The position numbers and the translations under genes were made by a program. Below the pieces are notes generated by a model. That model searched no databases, had not been told where the DNA came from, and saw only the letters and a list, made by a program, of their open reading frames with translations. A stretch of 64,000 bases of DNA. It comes from Moniliophthora roreri. Its lineage: Eukaryota; Basidiomycota; Agaricomycetes; Agaricales; Marasmiaceae. The stretch lies in the NCBI GenBank assembly GCA_001466705.2, contig LATX02000211.1, positions 372,001 to 436,000 of the forward strand, written 5' to 3'. Of the stretch, positions 36,108-47,827 are shown piece by piece (position 1 is the stretch's first letter; each line of letters opens with the position of its first letter).

Positions 36108-36839
36108 ATGATCATTGCTCTATTCGTCGCGGTGATTGCTATCCCAATCAGCGTGTCTATCTTACTAGTACGTTTCTTCCTACTCCGACTAATTCACTTC
36201 GTTGACTGACTAACATCTTCAACACAGGTCACCATCGGCTTTGTCTCCTCTTTTCATTGGCGATCCGCTTGTGGCTCCGAACCACGCCAACGAATCGTTT
36301 CCTGCGATGTTCAAGCGAAGAAAACCAGAAGAAGACGTTCTTCGGCCAGCACACCCTTGGAAACCTCGATTGTCAAGCCCGCCGAGCCACCTTCCTACAT
36401 TACTTCTGCCTCGAAATCAGTCGAAGAGAAGAGAACGAAGCCGGTCAACGTAGTCACTAAGAGTGAGTGTCGTAGTCACTTGTTGTAATCGTGCAACTGA
36501 AAACTGACCCCTTTTCTGTCAGATATCAAGAAGATACCACAGACCGTTTCACTGTTACTAAAACCAAAGATTGACCTAGCTTCTTCCTTTTCCAAGAAAG
36601 CTGCTCACAAGATCTCAAAATCCTTTACTCCAAAGAGAGTCAGGTCATCTACCTCTTCATCTCTCAAGCCTCTCCGGCATCTATCTTCAGCTCTTACCAA
36701 GTCGAAGAAGTTTTCACCCGCCCTGAACATGATCAGAGAGGTGTCGAATGGACATTGCCGGGAGATCGTCTTGCCAGAGGAGGCGCTGAGCATGTCTCGT
36801 GCTTTATCGTCAAACCTTACCGTTTGCACTGGGTGGTGA
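36108..36839 (+). CDS. Basic Ser/Lys-rich protein with N-terminal membrane segment, 203 aa
   Basis: Exons 36108-36167, 36228-36462, 36523-36839. Exon 1 is almost entirely one hydrophobic helix (MIIALFVAVIAIPISVSILL), a signal anchor or signal peptide. The middle has an RRRR-type basic cluster (KKTRRRRSSAS), and exon 3 is Ser/Lys-rich (FSKKAAHKISKSF, STSSSLKPLRHLSSALTK) with a more conserved end (NGHCREIVLPEEALSMSRA). It is probably a small membrane-anchored protein with a disordered basic domain. I know no family. Exon 3 is inside the direct repeat; the second copy at 47834-48160 keeps the same frame but has lost exons 1-2 and its AG acceptor has become GG. Conservation of the frame in both copies supports coding. 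Confidence 0.65.
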
Positions 36840-37483
36840 TGACGGAAATCAGTATCGAGATGTACCCGGCGTTAGATGATACCAGAGAATAATATATGTA
36901 TACTCCACGTAAACTCATAACACCGTGCTACAATAATAAATGTTCCAGTCCTATTGGTGAAAATTTACTAAATGCTATCATGGATCGTCCTCCATAGTCG
37001 TTACACGTCACTGATAGTCTATCAGCCCAAACGAATTGCCATCGAAAATCAGGTAACTACACCTGGAATTAAGTGATTGTTCTCTTGACCCTGGATATCC
37101 ACGCCCAAATTTCTGCCTACGAGCGCCAGCAACTTTTTGTGAATCTCTCTGTCAAGAGTAGATTCACGACACTTAGTCGTGTCCCACCGAACCCAAACAC
37201 TCTTGACCGTACCATATCAACCAGCATTGCGCCGTCTAACGAGCAGCTCCGTGCAGATAGCGATAGATCTAAAAGGTTTGGAAGGAGTACGACTCCTAAT
37301 GCCGGGCTAGAGATGGTCGTTTCTCGAAGAAAATCTCGTTTGAGTCATCACGGACGTGTCGACAACATGGAGTTTTGTGATGGATGGAACGAGGCTTAGC
37401 GCACGAGTCAGCTCTCCCGAAAATAGAGCAACGCCATAGACGTTCAAGGAATCCAGAGGACGAGAGCGTCGTAGAAACTCTAC
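36508..37483 (+). repeat. Long direct repeat, left copy (R1)
   Basis: 976 bases that match 47828-48841 with small differences throughout (by eye roughly nine bases in ten alike). It covers exon 3 of the 203-aa gene (+) and the 3' end of an F-box gene (-). The match begins at CCCTTTTCTGTC and ends at GTAGAAACTCTAC. Confidence 0.9.
37073..37483 (-). pseudogene. 3' end of an F-box gene (relic in R1)
   Basis: The minus strand matches the last 140 or so codons of the F-box gene at 48416-50119, for example ELTR, SLVPSITKLHVVD and LDREI, but with frame changes, and the stop codon position has become CAA. Nothing of the F-box gene lies beyond 37483, so the copy is cut at the repeat edge. Confidence 0.8.
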
Positions 37484-37484
37484 G

Positions 37485-37517
37485 CAAGACCCGATTGCTA
37501 TTCACGATCGGGTCTTG
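37485..37517. repeat. Perfect 11-bp inverted repeat at the R1 edge
   Basis: CAAGACCCGAT at 37485-37495 and ATCGGGTCTTG at 37507-37517, with an 11-base loop. It begins one base after the end of the homology with the right copy, which lacks it. Confidence 0.85.
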
Positions 37518-39318
37518 AGGTATCAAAGGAAGGATGACAGTAAGAGTCGGATTCAAAATCGAAAGGGTCCAAGCCCAAGATATCCGAATTCGTCCCAACT
37601 TCGTGATCCCTTCTCGAGTCAACTCAGTATCCAACGACGGTTTGCTGGCTTACTTTGGCATCACCGTAAACGAGAGGTTCTGCATAGTTCGGTCGGATGG
37701 TGGAGATGCAGTTGAACTAGGTTGGCAATGCGCAGCTCCCTGTCGTGATGGTGACTTTGACCAGAAGTATGGAGGAAAGGCTTGACAGCGTGAGGTATTT
37801 TGCAAAGGCAGAAAGTACGCCAGGAATCAGGGCAGGCTGAGGCTGAAAGGTTTGTGACGAAAACAGATTGTCAACGACGGAACAACGCGATACCACGACA
37901 TACTTACCACAGAGTGAGCGTTGCTGTCCACAAGTGAAGGCACTAGGATCGAGGCACGGTTTCTGATTCCTCCTTGTTGGCGGATACATAACCGATGCAT
38001 AAAGATAACGTCGGCTCATCGTGAAAGTCCATACTTAGATTCAAGGATGCAGTGGGCTTGGAGGCTCCGATACCCTGAAATGCCCTTTCCGTACCATGTT
38101 GGCGTGAACCTGTGGAAGATAAATTATTCTGAAAGCCAAAAAAAAAAAAGATTAGAAACCTCTGGAGAGAGAGCGTGATTGTATAGACGCACCTATGGAT
38201 TCCGGAGGACCTCTTATCCATCCCAGCAACGCGTATGCGTAATCCTCCATTCGTTAACAATTTCGCCCCTCAGAAGCATAAGCTTTCCAATTTGATCTGG
38301 GTTGATTGAGAGAGTAAAGAGGGTGGATGAGGAAGGTCGGGGAAAAACTGAAGCAGTTGAATGTTTTGATTATGAGCGCTATGGAAAGACGCTGGTGACA
38401 CTGAAGAACGCTTCCTCACCGTACATCTCATGATGAACTCGTCATCAGTATCGATTCTCCTGCAGAATGCTGGGACTCTGTACGGCACATCAAGAAGAAA
38501 ATAGGTATGAGTCTCTCAGTCTTTCCATTTATGCCTACAATCTCTGACACAGGCATCAGTTGCTAGTGGCACAGTATACGACCCTTCGCAGAGGATTTTG
38601 ACGACACGGTCCAAGTTTCATTGTCAATGTCTTCACTGAAACCCTGCATTACCCGAATTGACGAGCGACTTTATCCTCAGGCATTCAACAAAGGATTGAC
38701 ACCGTTAGACTTTACACAAAACGTCTCCTTAAAAATTGAGCAAGAATCCTCAATGACCCGGATTCTAGGCTTCAGACGTCCCAGATCCTCCCGATACCGA
38801 CATTTTAGTCAATCACCTGCCTTCTCGTATCACCAGGTCCAACTTCCGCCCGCCTTCAAGCTTTTCGGCGGAAACTTGTAACCTTTCACATTTGACATCG
38901 TCGGCTTTCGTTCATGAAAAACGACAAATCTACAACCTGCCCCTTCGAACACGCCCGAAGCGAACAAGATCAAGACTTTCCCTCAAGTCTGAGCCGAACC
39001 CAGACTCAGAACCAATGCTATCTACCCCTGAAGGCCTGACCCCCCACGTCTCATCCTTGCTCAGTTAACCAGCAGTGGGTCAGTCATACAGTGTACAGTA
39101 CACGAATTTCATGTAGATTTTTTTCGAATGAATGAATTAATATTCTTTTACCGTCGTTATCACGTTGAGTGTACATGCCTGGCTTCCTCAAAGGAAATAG
39201 CGTGCGTCTCCTTCCTTCTCACCATCATCTTGACTCAGTGTCACATCACGATGGACAGCATTTCACAGGTTGTCGAACGCAAGCATCTTGAGGTTTCGCT
39301 GGTTGCTTAATACCAGCG
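37518..39318. other. Intergenic, unrecognised
   Basis: Minus-strand frames at 37717-38260 and 38270-38488 carry plausible splice signals but no motif I know. The stretch 38500-39300 shows nothing. Confidence 0.35.
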
Positions 39319-41668
39319 ATGTCGACTCTCGAGCAGGTACGAGTCCTCACTCATTTTCCATTAACTCTTTACTCAGAATAGCGCATCGCCGGTGTCGGCT
39401 GCACAGATACCGTTACCACCTTCAGCACAGTCTGTACAAGGGGGCAGGGTGCGGTAAATTCAGTACATCGAATCCCGCAGAGTTTGCTTATTGGTTCCCT
39501 TCATAGCCTACGTCGTACCCTGGAACAGCATCACAGCAAGCCTACGCCACGGGAAAGACTGAAGAAAGGAAGGGGCCTGCAGTTCAACAGTCATGGGAGG
39601 AGCTGATGGCAGAAGTCGAGAAATATGATGAGGGAACGGTGAAGAGTTGGAAGGAAGATATTGATACTCTACTGGTTTTCGTATGTCTGCCTTTCACGCA
39701 CTAAGCTGAGACATTCTAACCCTTGAACAGGCCGGTCTCTTCTCCGCTGTCGTCACCGCGTTTCTCATTGAAGCATATCAGTGGCTCTCAGAAGATCCTG
39801 CAGATACTACAGTCCTGCTCCTTACCCAAATCTTCATGCAACTCAACGCCTCACAGACTATACTCCCAGAACGCCCAAAATTCGAACCAGATGCATCCTC
39901 CATCCGCATCAACTGTTGGTGGTTCCTCAGCCTTGTTTTCAGCCTCACATCTGCACTTTTTGGGCTTCTGTGCAAGCAATGGCTTCGGGAGCAACAGCGA
40001 GACCCGCCGACTCGAACTCCGGCAGAGGCGTTGGCGTTACGCCAGATTCGTCGAGATGGCTTTGAGAAGTGGGGCATGTCACTATTTTTGTCTGTGCTGC
40101 CCATCCTACTTGAAGTAGCATTGCTGTTCTTTTTCGTCGGGATCTTGGATCTGCTGTGGGCCAGGCATCCCATCCCATTCGCATTCTGCCTCTTTGCAGT
40201 CGTGCTCAGTGCAGGACTGTATCTTGTTACCACATTCCTCCCGGTGTTGGCCTTCTTCTCCCATTTTCGGAAGCCCGACGAGTACCCTTACCATTTCATA
40301 TGCCCATACAAATCACCACAAGCATGGGCAGTCTACCAGCTCTTGTTCAAGGCACTCCATGCACTTCGGAAACTTCCCTCCATTGAATCCTATATCAACA
40401 GGCTGCCTTGGAGATTGTGGTTCCACATATTGAACCCTGCCTCAGACTGGTCTTCACTCGATCTCCAAGTGATCAGACTGTCGAGCGTTCGGTTGTCGGA
40501 CTCTGACAGTTCCAATGTTTACGAGTTGCGCGCATTCCAGTGGGCATACATCACATTCCAGGACAGTCCGTCGATGCTCCCCCATCTTCAGAATGTCTTG
40601 GGAACAATCCCTCCTTCTGTGGTGATGTCGGCTGTCCTTGGGGACTGGACGCTTGCAATGTGGGGAGATATCCAAAAGTCGGATATTGAGCTCTGGTTCA
40701 GTGATCAATCAGCAGCTCGTTGGTCCCGGGGCTGGTATATTCACTTTGCGCCTGAGCCGAATTTGAGGGATCCTACTTTTCTCTACTCGGAAGGGATCAG
40801 GTTACTGTATTTCCATCAGTCTTTGCAGGCACTAGCAACTCAAGGCTTGACATACTCCCTCATTGAGACCATCATGTCACACCAAGCAGATCTGCAGAAC
40901 CTCGTGAACCTTCGATTCGTCATACCGTTCAGTGTCATCGAGAAATTGTGGACACATGGCGATCCTTATGTCCGAGAGCAGAGTTCGCAATTGTTCCACT
41001 TCTTCGAAGACGCTTTCTCCACGCATCCAGGGTACGATGAAGAACACCATGACTGGGAACGTTTAGCATTCATCTCTGCCTTGACAAATCATCTCAGCCA
41101 TACCGATTTCACTTCGTACGTAGCGACAAGTCCCCGCGGGCAGGAGTTCATACGTTTTGTCCATGATCAGATAATTTCACGCTGTCTCTACAACCATGGG
41201 CCCAATCATCGGGATGCTCCTTACCGCCGCCAGGAACTGTTGTCGAAATGGATTCGGGTGACCCAACGGATAACAGAAATAGGACATCGGCCCGCAGACT
41301 TTTTTATGCCTATCCCTGGGTTTTCTGAAGAGTCAGCAATTCGAGCCGCAGATGCAGCTATCCCCCTCCCAATCATTGATCCTGACCATCCTCAAGAAGA
41401 AAACGACAGCGGCCCTCCACAATCTGATCACCAGAAGATCGAGGACGGTCGAGGAAGTGGTGTTCCAGGATTGACAGAACGAGGCGATGACCGTGCATCT
41501 GGTAGTTCCGATCCAAGCATCAATCCAGGTCATCCTTCTCGAGCAGACGACCGACACAGTGAATACAAGATGACTGCTGATGGTCAAGGAAGTTATCCAG
41601 GCTCGGCAGAACGAGGTGATCCAAGGACTGATAAGGTTGGGGTCGTTGGTGCCGATGGGCATGTATGA
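39319..41668 (+). CDS. DUF6535 membrane protein, paralogue 1, 733 aa
   Basis: Exons 39319-39336 (18 nt, MSTLEQ), 39377-39448, 39507-39680, 39731-41668. The joined N-terminus is MSTLEQNSASPVSAAQ, then a linker and EKYDEGTVKSWKEDIDTLLVF leading into AGLFSAVVTAFLIEAYQWL (helix 1, about 89-107). Further helices are near 151-172, 204-230 and 236-262 (WWFLSLVFSLTSALFGLLC and others), which together form the DUF6535 domain known from agaricomycetes, of unknown function. The soluble C-terminal part (about 270-640) ends in degenerate repeats with PGxxERG and VGADG. Its product has exactly the same length and exon pattern as the paralogue at 43860-46214. The first exon encodes only six residues, so the start is inferred from conservation in both copies. 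Confidence 0.85.
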
Positions 41669-41980
41669 TACTCCGAGTTGCTCTTTACTTATCGTGCTAT
41701 CTATCATGCGTTGACTGTGTCCGAGCAGGATAAGAGCATAGTTTACAAGGATCTATATGTCACATTACCGCAACTTAAAGAATGTTTTTTTGGGTATCGT
41801 TATCTCATGTTCAGTGTATATGTAACTTTCACGAAGTATTTGACACGCGCGTCTCTTTCCTTCAAATTCACACCACCACCACGATTTGCCTCTGTTACTG
41901 CACAATCGAGAGGTCTGAGTAGTGCACATGGAAGGGATTTTGTAGGCCGTTAGTACCTTGAGGTTCTGTTGGTTGTTTAT
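41669..41980. other. Intergenic between DUF6535 units
   Basis: Probably the 3' UTR of paralogue 1. No gene seen. Confidence 0.5.
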
Positions 41981-42341
41981 AGTGCCAGCGAACTGTCGAG
42001 CAGGTATGTTGATTATCATGAATAATGGAATTAAATCCTCGCTCACCTCACTTTGCCCCCAGGGTGGTTCACCGCTAGTGTCGGCTACGCAGATACCATT
42101 GCCACCTTCACCAGCCCACCCTGTACGAGAATACGAGGCTCGAATCCGCTCGACCAGTGTATTAAGTCTTACGTAGGGTGCTTATTGATTTTATTCATGG
42201 CCTACGTTGCATTCTGGAACAGCTCCACAGTCAGCCGATACTATAGGAAAAGACGAGACCCACCCCCCAAAATTCATGGGGAAAGCTGTTATCGGCAGTC
42301 GGGAAATATGATGTTGAAATAGCAAAAAGCTGGCAAGCAGA
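41981..42341 (+). pseudogene. Truncated third DUF6535 copy (5' exons only)
   Basis: The order of paralogues 1 and 2 is kept: AGTGCCAGCGA then ACTGTCGAGCAG and a GT donor, as in exon 1, but five bases including the ATG are missing. Next comes a CAG acceptor at 42062 and SPLVSATQIPLPPSPA, like exon 2. Then comes exon 3-like sequence from 42201 (CCTACGTTGCATTCTGGAACAG), whose acceptor is GG instead of AG. The match fades near 42341, before the exon with the membrane domain. A dead remnant of the tandem family. Confidence 0.75.
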
Positions 42342-43859
42342 TCACAGTAGAAGAGCTCACTCTTCCCAAGCGATCAGGTAGTACGCCTTCATGGACAGGC
42401 ATTATCCACGATCTTGAGCGCACCGTTGCAAGAAGGGTGATAGAGGACAAGTTTCAACAAATTGGGGCCGGAGAGGATCTTCATGACCGAGCGGAAGCCA
42501 GTTAGTCAGGTTGGAGGCATTGTATGCACATGATGATGGTGCCGTTCGAAGGTGCAGAAATGGTGGTCTGTATGGAGGCCATCAGGTAGTCAAAGAATAA
42601 TAAAGTACTCTTGACGCCCCGTGTCCTGGATAGGTAAACTTGATCTGCCAGCAGAAAGCGTAGCCCAGAAACATCCGGGCGGGTAAGGTGTGCTTCAGTG
42701 CCGCCGTGTGACGCGTTACGACCAGACACACTACATTTTACCACCACCAACTTTGACGTCCATATCGACGTTATCTTGTTTTATATACATACATGGATTT
42801 TTGAACAAGGTACGAGTCTTGGTCTTTCGGTTACAGTCTCTGACCTCAGCCGCAGTCAAAGCAACTCGACGAGCCTTCCAAGGTTCGCTGCCAATATCTT
42901 TTTCTAGGCTATAGACGTGTATTCAAACGTCGAAACTACACGCTTTCCTAACATCGCCCTGTCTCTCACACACTCATAGTACAAAAAGCCGCGTGCATAA
43001 CGATTCTTACCATATACTGGTCGTAGGCAAACTCCCATCTAACAATTCTCAACAAGTCTGTCCTCCACCGCCACCACCCTGCCACCCTATGCCCCACCCA
43101 CTGCGCAGAAACAGCTCAGTATCTGCTACAGACAACAATAAGCATGCCAACCAGGTCAAAAGAAGTTCAAAACTTGCCTGTACCAAAGTCCCCTACGTAG
43201 TCGCGTAGCCGTATCGGTGCTTGCCTTAGCGTGAGGTGATTGGATACCATGAGGCTGTTGATTAATGCGTCAATGTAAGGTAGTCAACAACAGAATCGTG
43301 CCGCTCACCGTAACAAGTCACCCAGATACACTCAAAGCCCTTTTTTTTTTTCGCGTTTTCCAACTGGCTTGGCGTTCGAGAGCAACCCTTAATCTAAAAC
43401 GGGTCAACCGTAGCTGAAACGTGGAAAAGGCGTACTGAGGCATCTGAATGTTGGCAGGTAGGGCGTAGGGCATAGGATTGGGGCGATGGTGGTGGTCGGG
43501 AAGAAAGAAGGATCCGGCGGCGTCATGGGAAGCAACGGGAGGAAGCTGTCAAAAAAAAGAAAGTTAGCGCTCGGCAACTACAATCACCATGATAGGGGAA
43601 GCCAGTGGTACGTCGTATGTTTGTTCATTTTGAAACTTAACTCTCATTTCTCAAAGATGAAGAGACGACGTTCTCGTCACTCGCCGGAGGAGCATCGGAT
43701 AGCATCAGAAAATTGACGGCCAATTATAAAAACATCGGAATCCATCAGATATCGTCAAAAAGCATCAGAGCATTTCACACTGTGATGCATCACCCACAGC
43801 ATGCCTGATGATGGACAACGTTACACAGGTCATCAAGTGCTGATTGTTTAGTGCCAGCG
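42342..43859. other. Intergenic with degenerate short repeats
   Basis: No gene supported; small frames near 42690 and 43486 match nothing. The stretch 43670-43790 carries repeated strings such as GCATCGGATAGCATCAG and CATCAGATATCGTC, related to those at 60710-60830 and 61640-61740. Confidence 0.4.
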
Positions 43860-46214
43860 ATGTCGACTGTCGAGCAGGTATGTCGGTCCAACAGATGCTC
43901 ACTCACTTTCCCTGACTCTTCACTCAGATTGATGCATTACCGGTGTCGGCTGCACAGATACTACCACCACTCTCACCAGCTCAGTCTGTAGGAGAGGATG
44001 AGGTTCGACCAGTATATCAAACCTTCTGCAATATGCTTACCGATTTCCTTCACAGCATTCGTCGTACCATGGAACAGTTCCACAGCAAGCTGATGCAACA
44101 GGAAAGGTCGAAGAAAAGAAACTGCAACAGTCATGGGAGAGGCTGACGTTGGCAATCATGAAATATGACGATGAAATGGTGAAGAATTGGAAGGAGAATA
44201 TTGATACCCTACTTGTTTTCGTATGTCTAACTTTGACTATCGTGGTGAAGGCTTTCTAACTCACAGACAGGCCGGTCTCTTCTCTGCTGTCGTCACGGCC
44301 TTTGCAACCGAATCATACCAGTGGCTCTCAGAAGATCCCACAGATACCACAGTTGCGCTCCTTACCCAGATCTCCATGCAACTCAATGCCTCGCAAACCA
44401 TGCTCCCCGAACGCCCGCAATTTGAACCAGATGCATCCTCCATCCGCATCAACTGCTTCTGGTTTCTCAGCCTTGTCTTCAGCCTCACTTCTGCACTTTT
44501 CGGGCTTTTGTGCAAGCAATGGATTCGGGAGCAACAGCGAGATCCGCCGACTAAAACGCCGGCAGAGGCATTGGCATTGCGCCAGATACGTCGAGATAGC
44601 TTTGAGAAATGGGGTGTAACTTCATTTTTGTCGGTGCTACCCGTCTTACTCGAAGTGGCCTTGCTGTTCTTTTTCGTTGGGATCTTGGATCTGCTATGGA
44701 CCCGGCATCCCATCCCATTCACATTCTGCTTTGTCGCAGTTGTGCTCAGTACAGGGTTGTATTTTGCCACCATATTCCTCCCGACACTGGCCCTCCTTCG
44801 GAAGTCCGACCAGCTTTCCTACTATTTTATATGTCCATACAAATCACCACAGGCATGGGCAGTATACCGGCTCTCATTCAAGGTACTTCATGCACTCGAG
44901 AAAATTCCCCCCATCTGGTCCTACATCTGGAGATTGCCTTTCAGATTGAAGACTCACATATGGAACCCTGCCTCAGACTGGTCGTCATTTGATCTTGAGG
45001 TGATCAGACAGTCGAGCGATCAATTGTCGAACTCTTTTTCCACCTTTAACCTTTATGAGTGGCGTGCATTCCAATGGGCTTTCACCACATTCCAGGACAG
45101 TCCATCGATGCTCCCACATCTTCGGAATGTCTTGGGAACAATCCCTCCTTCTGTGGCAATATCAGCTGTCCTTGGGGATTGGAAGCTCACGATGTGGGGA
45201 GACATCCAAAAGTCGGACGTTGAACTCTGGTTCAGCGATCGAGGGGCAGTTCATCGGTCTCTGGGCTGGTATATGAGGAATGCACCCGAGCCGAATTTGA
45301 GGGATTCCACTCTCCTCCACCCTGACGGGATCAGGTTTCTGCATTTCCATCAGCTCTTGCAAGGGAACACAAACGGAAGAGGCATGGGCATTCGTTCCCT
45401 CATTCGCACCATCGAGTCACACCATGCAGATCTCCAGAGACTTGTGAACCTTCGGTTCGTTATACCGTTCACTGTCATCGAAACATTGTGGACACATCAC
45501 TATCCTCTCGTGCGAACATGGAGTTCGCAATTGCTGCCCTTCTTCGAAGAGGCTTTCTCCGCGCATCCAGGCTATAATGAACAACGTCATAACGAGGAAC
45601 GTTTAGCGTTTATTTCTGCCTTGATGAGACATCTCAGCCGTACAAATTTCACCTCGTACGTGGCGACGAGTACCCGCGGGCAGAAGTTTATACGTTTTGT
45701 TCACGGGCGGGTCATTTCGCAGCGTTTATACAGGTTTTATGATGCCAAGGAACTGTTGAATTGGATTCGAGTGACTCGACGAGTTACAAAGATAGGACAT
45801 TTGCCTGCAGACTATTTCCCGCCTATCCCTGGATTCTCTGAAGAGCTAGCAACTCAATCCACCAATGCCGACATTCCCCACCCAGACATCAATCCTGACC
45901 ATCCTCCTCGAAAAGAAGGCGAGGGCAGTGTTCCGCAGTTTGACCACGAAATGAATGGCAACAGTCAGGGAAGCGGTGTTCCAGGATCAATGGAACGAGG
46001 CAAGCAGGACAATAAAATCGGGGGAGTTGGTGCCGATGTGCCTGTAGATAGCATTCCTCGTCCATGGATCAATCCTGACCAACCTCCTCGAGCAGACGAC
46101 CGAAGTAATGCTGAATACGAGATAACTGTCTATGGTGAACGTGTCCCAAGCTTGGTGGCGCGGGGCGGACGGAGCAATGAAGTTGGGGGAGTACGTGCCG
46201 ACGGGTGTGTATGA
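43860..46214 (+). CDS. DUF6535 membrane protein, paralogue 2, 733 aa
   Basis: Exons 43860-43877 (18 nt, MSTVEQ), 43928-44002, 44056-44220, 44271-46214. Same architecture as paralogue 1: short N-terminus (IDALPVSAAQILPPLSPAQS), a linker ending in WKENIDTLLVF, then four hydrophobic segments beginning with AGLFSAVVTAFATESYQWL, and a long soluble C-terminal part containing PSMLPHLRNVLGTIPPSV, also seen almost unchanged in paralogue 1. The end carries two imperfect repeats (INPDHPPR and INPDQPPR, ERG, GGVGADV and GGVRADG). The function of the family is unknown. High similarity in both coding and flanking sequence points to recent tandem duplication. Confidence 0.87.
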
Positions 46215-46367
46215 TACTCAGAGTGAGTTACCCTTTGCTCATCGAGTCATGTACTTTGTTGTACTATGAAGATACAAGTTGACCCAGCAGAAGGAATAAA
46301 TACAAGCTCTCTATCCCATTTCGAATTGACGCTGAACCTCAACCGTCTCGCAGGACCTGGAAGTGTT
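46215..46367. other. Short convergent intergenic region
   Basis: Lies between the 3' ends of DUF6535 paralogue 2 and the small minus-strand gene. Confidence 0.5.
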
Positions 46368-47004
46368 TTAGCGTTTGACCTTCCCTTCTGATACAGGCTG
46401 GCCTCTCAAAGCCATCAAAGACGCTGAACGGCCTTGTAGACCGTACAGACGGTAAAGTGATTTATAAGAAGTTATCCGGAAGAGTACATAGGTCATTTAC
46501 TTACGTCGATACTCCCAAATCGCAGCCTTGAATTGGTCGGACTTGCGCTTAAGAGACTGCGAACCATTGTATTTCGTGCGTTGAGCCTGTAATCATCCGC
46601 TGTCGAATAATCCGGCTTGAAACGTACGAAGCAAGTAGAGATATGGCGTATACTAGACAAAGGGAGCTCTCAATATCCGTGTAGACCTCAGGGCAGGGAT
46701 AGCACGTACTCTTGGCCACCGATCCGGATACTTACTTTTTCTGAAAGCCATATCAACCACGCTATAACCCCAACCAAAGATACCGATGAGAAATTTGGAT
46801 GTCGGGCTATCACTGAATACAAACGTCAGCACCAGTCAATATAGAAAGGATGTTTTTTCGTGTGAGGAATGGAGGTGAGTTGATGGGGGCGTTGTGAATA
46901 ATAGTTACGCACGATGTCGATATAGGAAGGTCGTTCGCCGATCCTGTCGTTACCGTTGAGACTTGTTCTGCTACCACCATGTTCTCGGCGACCGGTACGC
47001 CCAT
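46368..47004 (-). CDS. Small unknown protein, about 114 aa
   Basis: Proposed exons in transcription order: 46913-47004, 46736-46812, 46624-46652, 46505-46586, 46368-46432. The joined product starts MGVPVAENMVVAEQV, has a hydrophobic-aromatic centre (SKFLIGIFGWGYSVVDMAF, KIYAISLLASY) and a basic C-terminus (QRTKYNGSQSLKRKS, FKAAIWEYRRRSASLM). Most junctions have strong GTAAGT or GTGCGT donors. The 29-nt exon is inferred to keep phase, and its downstream intron would be only 37 nt, which is very short, so either the middle is wrong or there is an indel. A frame upstream of 47004 (MARAFEDPIRTFTKTG, 47110 downward) could be an extra exon. I know no family; a small membrane or nuclear protein is possible. 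Confidence 0.5.
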
Positions 47005-47827
47005 TTCCCTCGTTGTAGGTTTCGAAGTGCCGATGGTGTATCTTCTACAGTTCTGGGCTCAAATAGAGTTCCGGTTTTGGTAAAGGTACGAATGGGATCT
47101 TCAAAGGCTCTAGCCATGGCCATGACTCCGCAATGTCCTCGTTAACGAGGGCCCGACTTTGGAAGGAACCCTTACATGAATTGAGAGCGTATTCCCTTGA
47201 GCCTGGACGTATGCTTGACAATGATGAGCCGCTCGTGGTAGATTCCCTCACTGCGAGCCTCTCGAAACTGAATCAAAAAGCCTGCTCAAAGCTCGCTAGT
47301 TCCTTTGACAGCTGGGGTACCTGTTCCTTCCATATCAGCGACATCTTACATGAGATTGAACACTATACACGCACCTTGTACCCCATTTACATGTACCTCC
47401 TTCTGCACCAGTAAACCCGTCAACGCCTGATTCAAAATTGCCACAACTTTATGAAGAATTTAACGAGTTCAGGGGTAACAATGGTCTCTTCTTGCTGCAG
47501 AGACAACGCGACGGTATTGGCACTGAACTAGTTTGAAACCGATTACATTGGTGATAGCCGTCCAGGGCTGGTAGTGGCACAAAGCAAAGAGTAAGACGGT
47601 TAGCGCTGGGGTAGTGCGGAGTACGGTTACCAAACTGCTAGCGGCTCAGAAGCCTTCGCACCTAGTACAGTACCTCTTAACTCCTTCAACGGCAAAAAGA
47701 CCAAGATCGACGGTCAGCCTAAGACTGACACCCTGTATTCCCTGCTCGATTCACCGGGACAAGCTGCCTTCTGCACATTTGCCATCCAAACGGTAATCCA
47801 CACGCAGCTGAGTTGTATCCCTTGCCT
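47005..47827. other. Intergenic
   Basis: A possible upstream exon of the small minus-strand gene lies near 47050-47115. A plus-strand frame near 47640-47830 (SGSEAFAPSTVPLNSFNG) is open but unrecognised. Confidence 0.35.
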
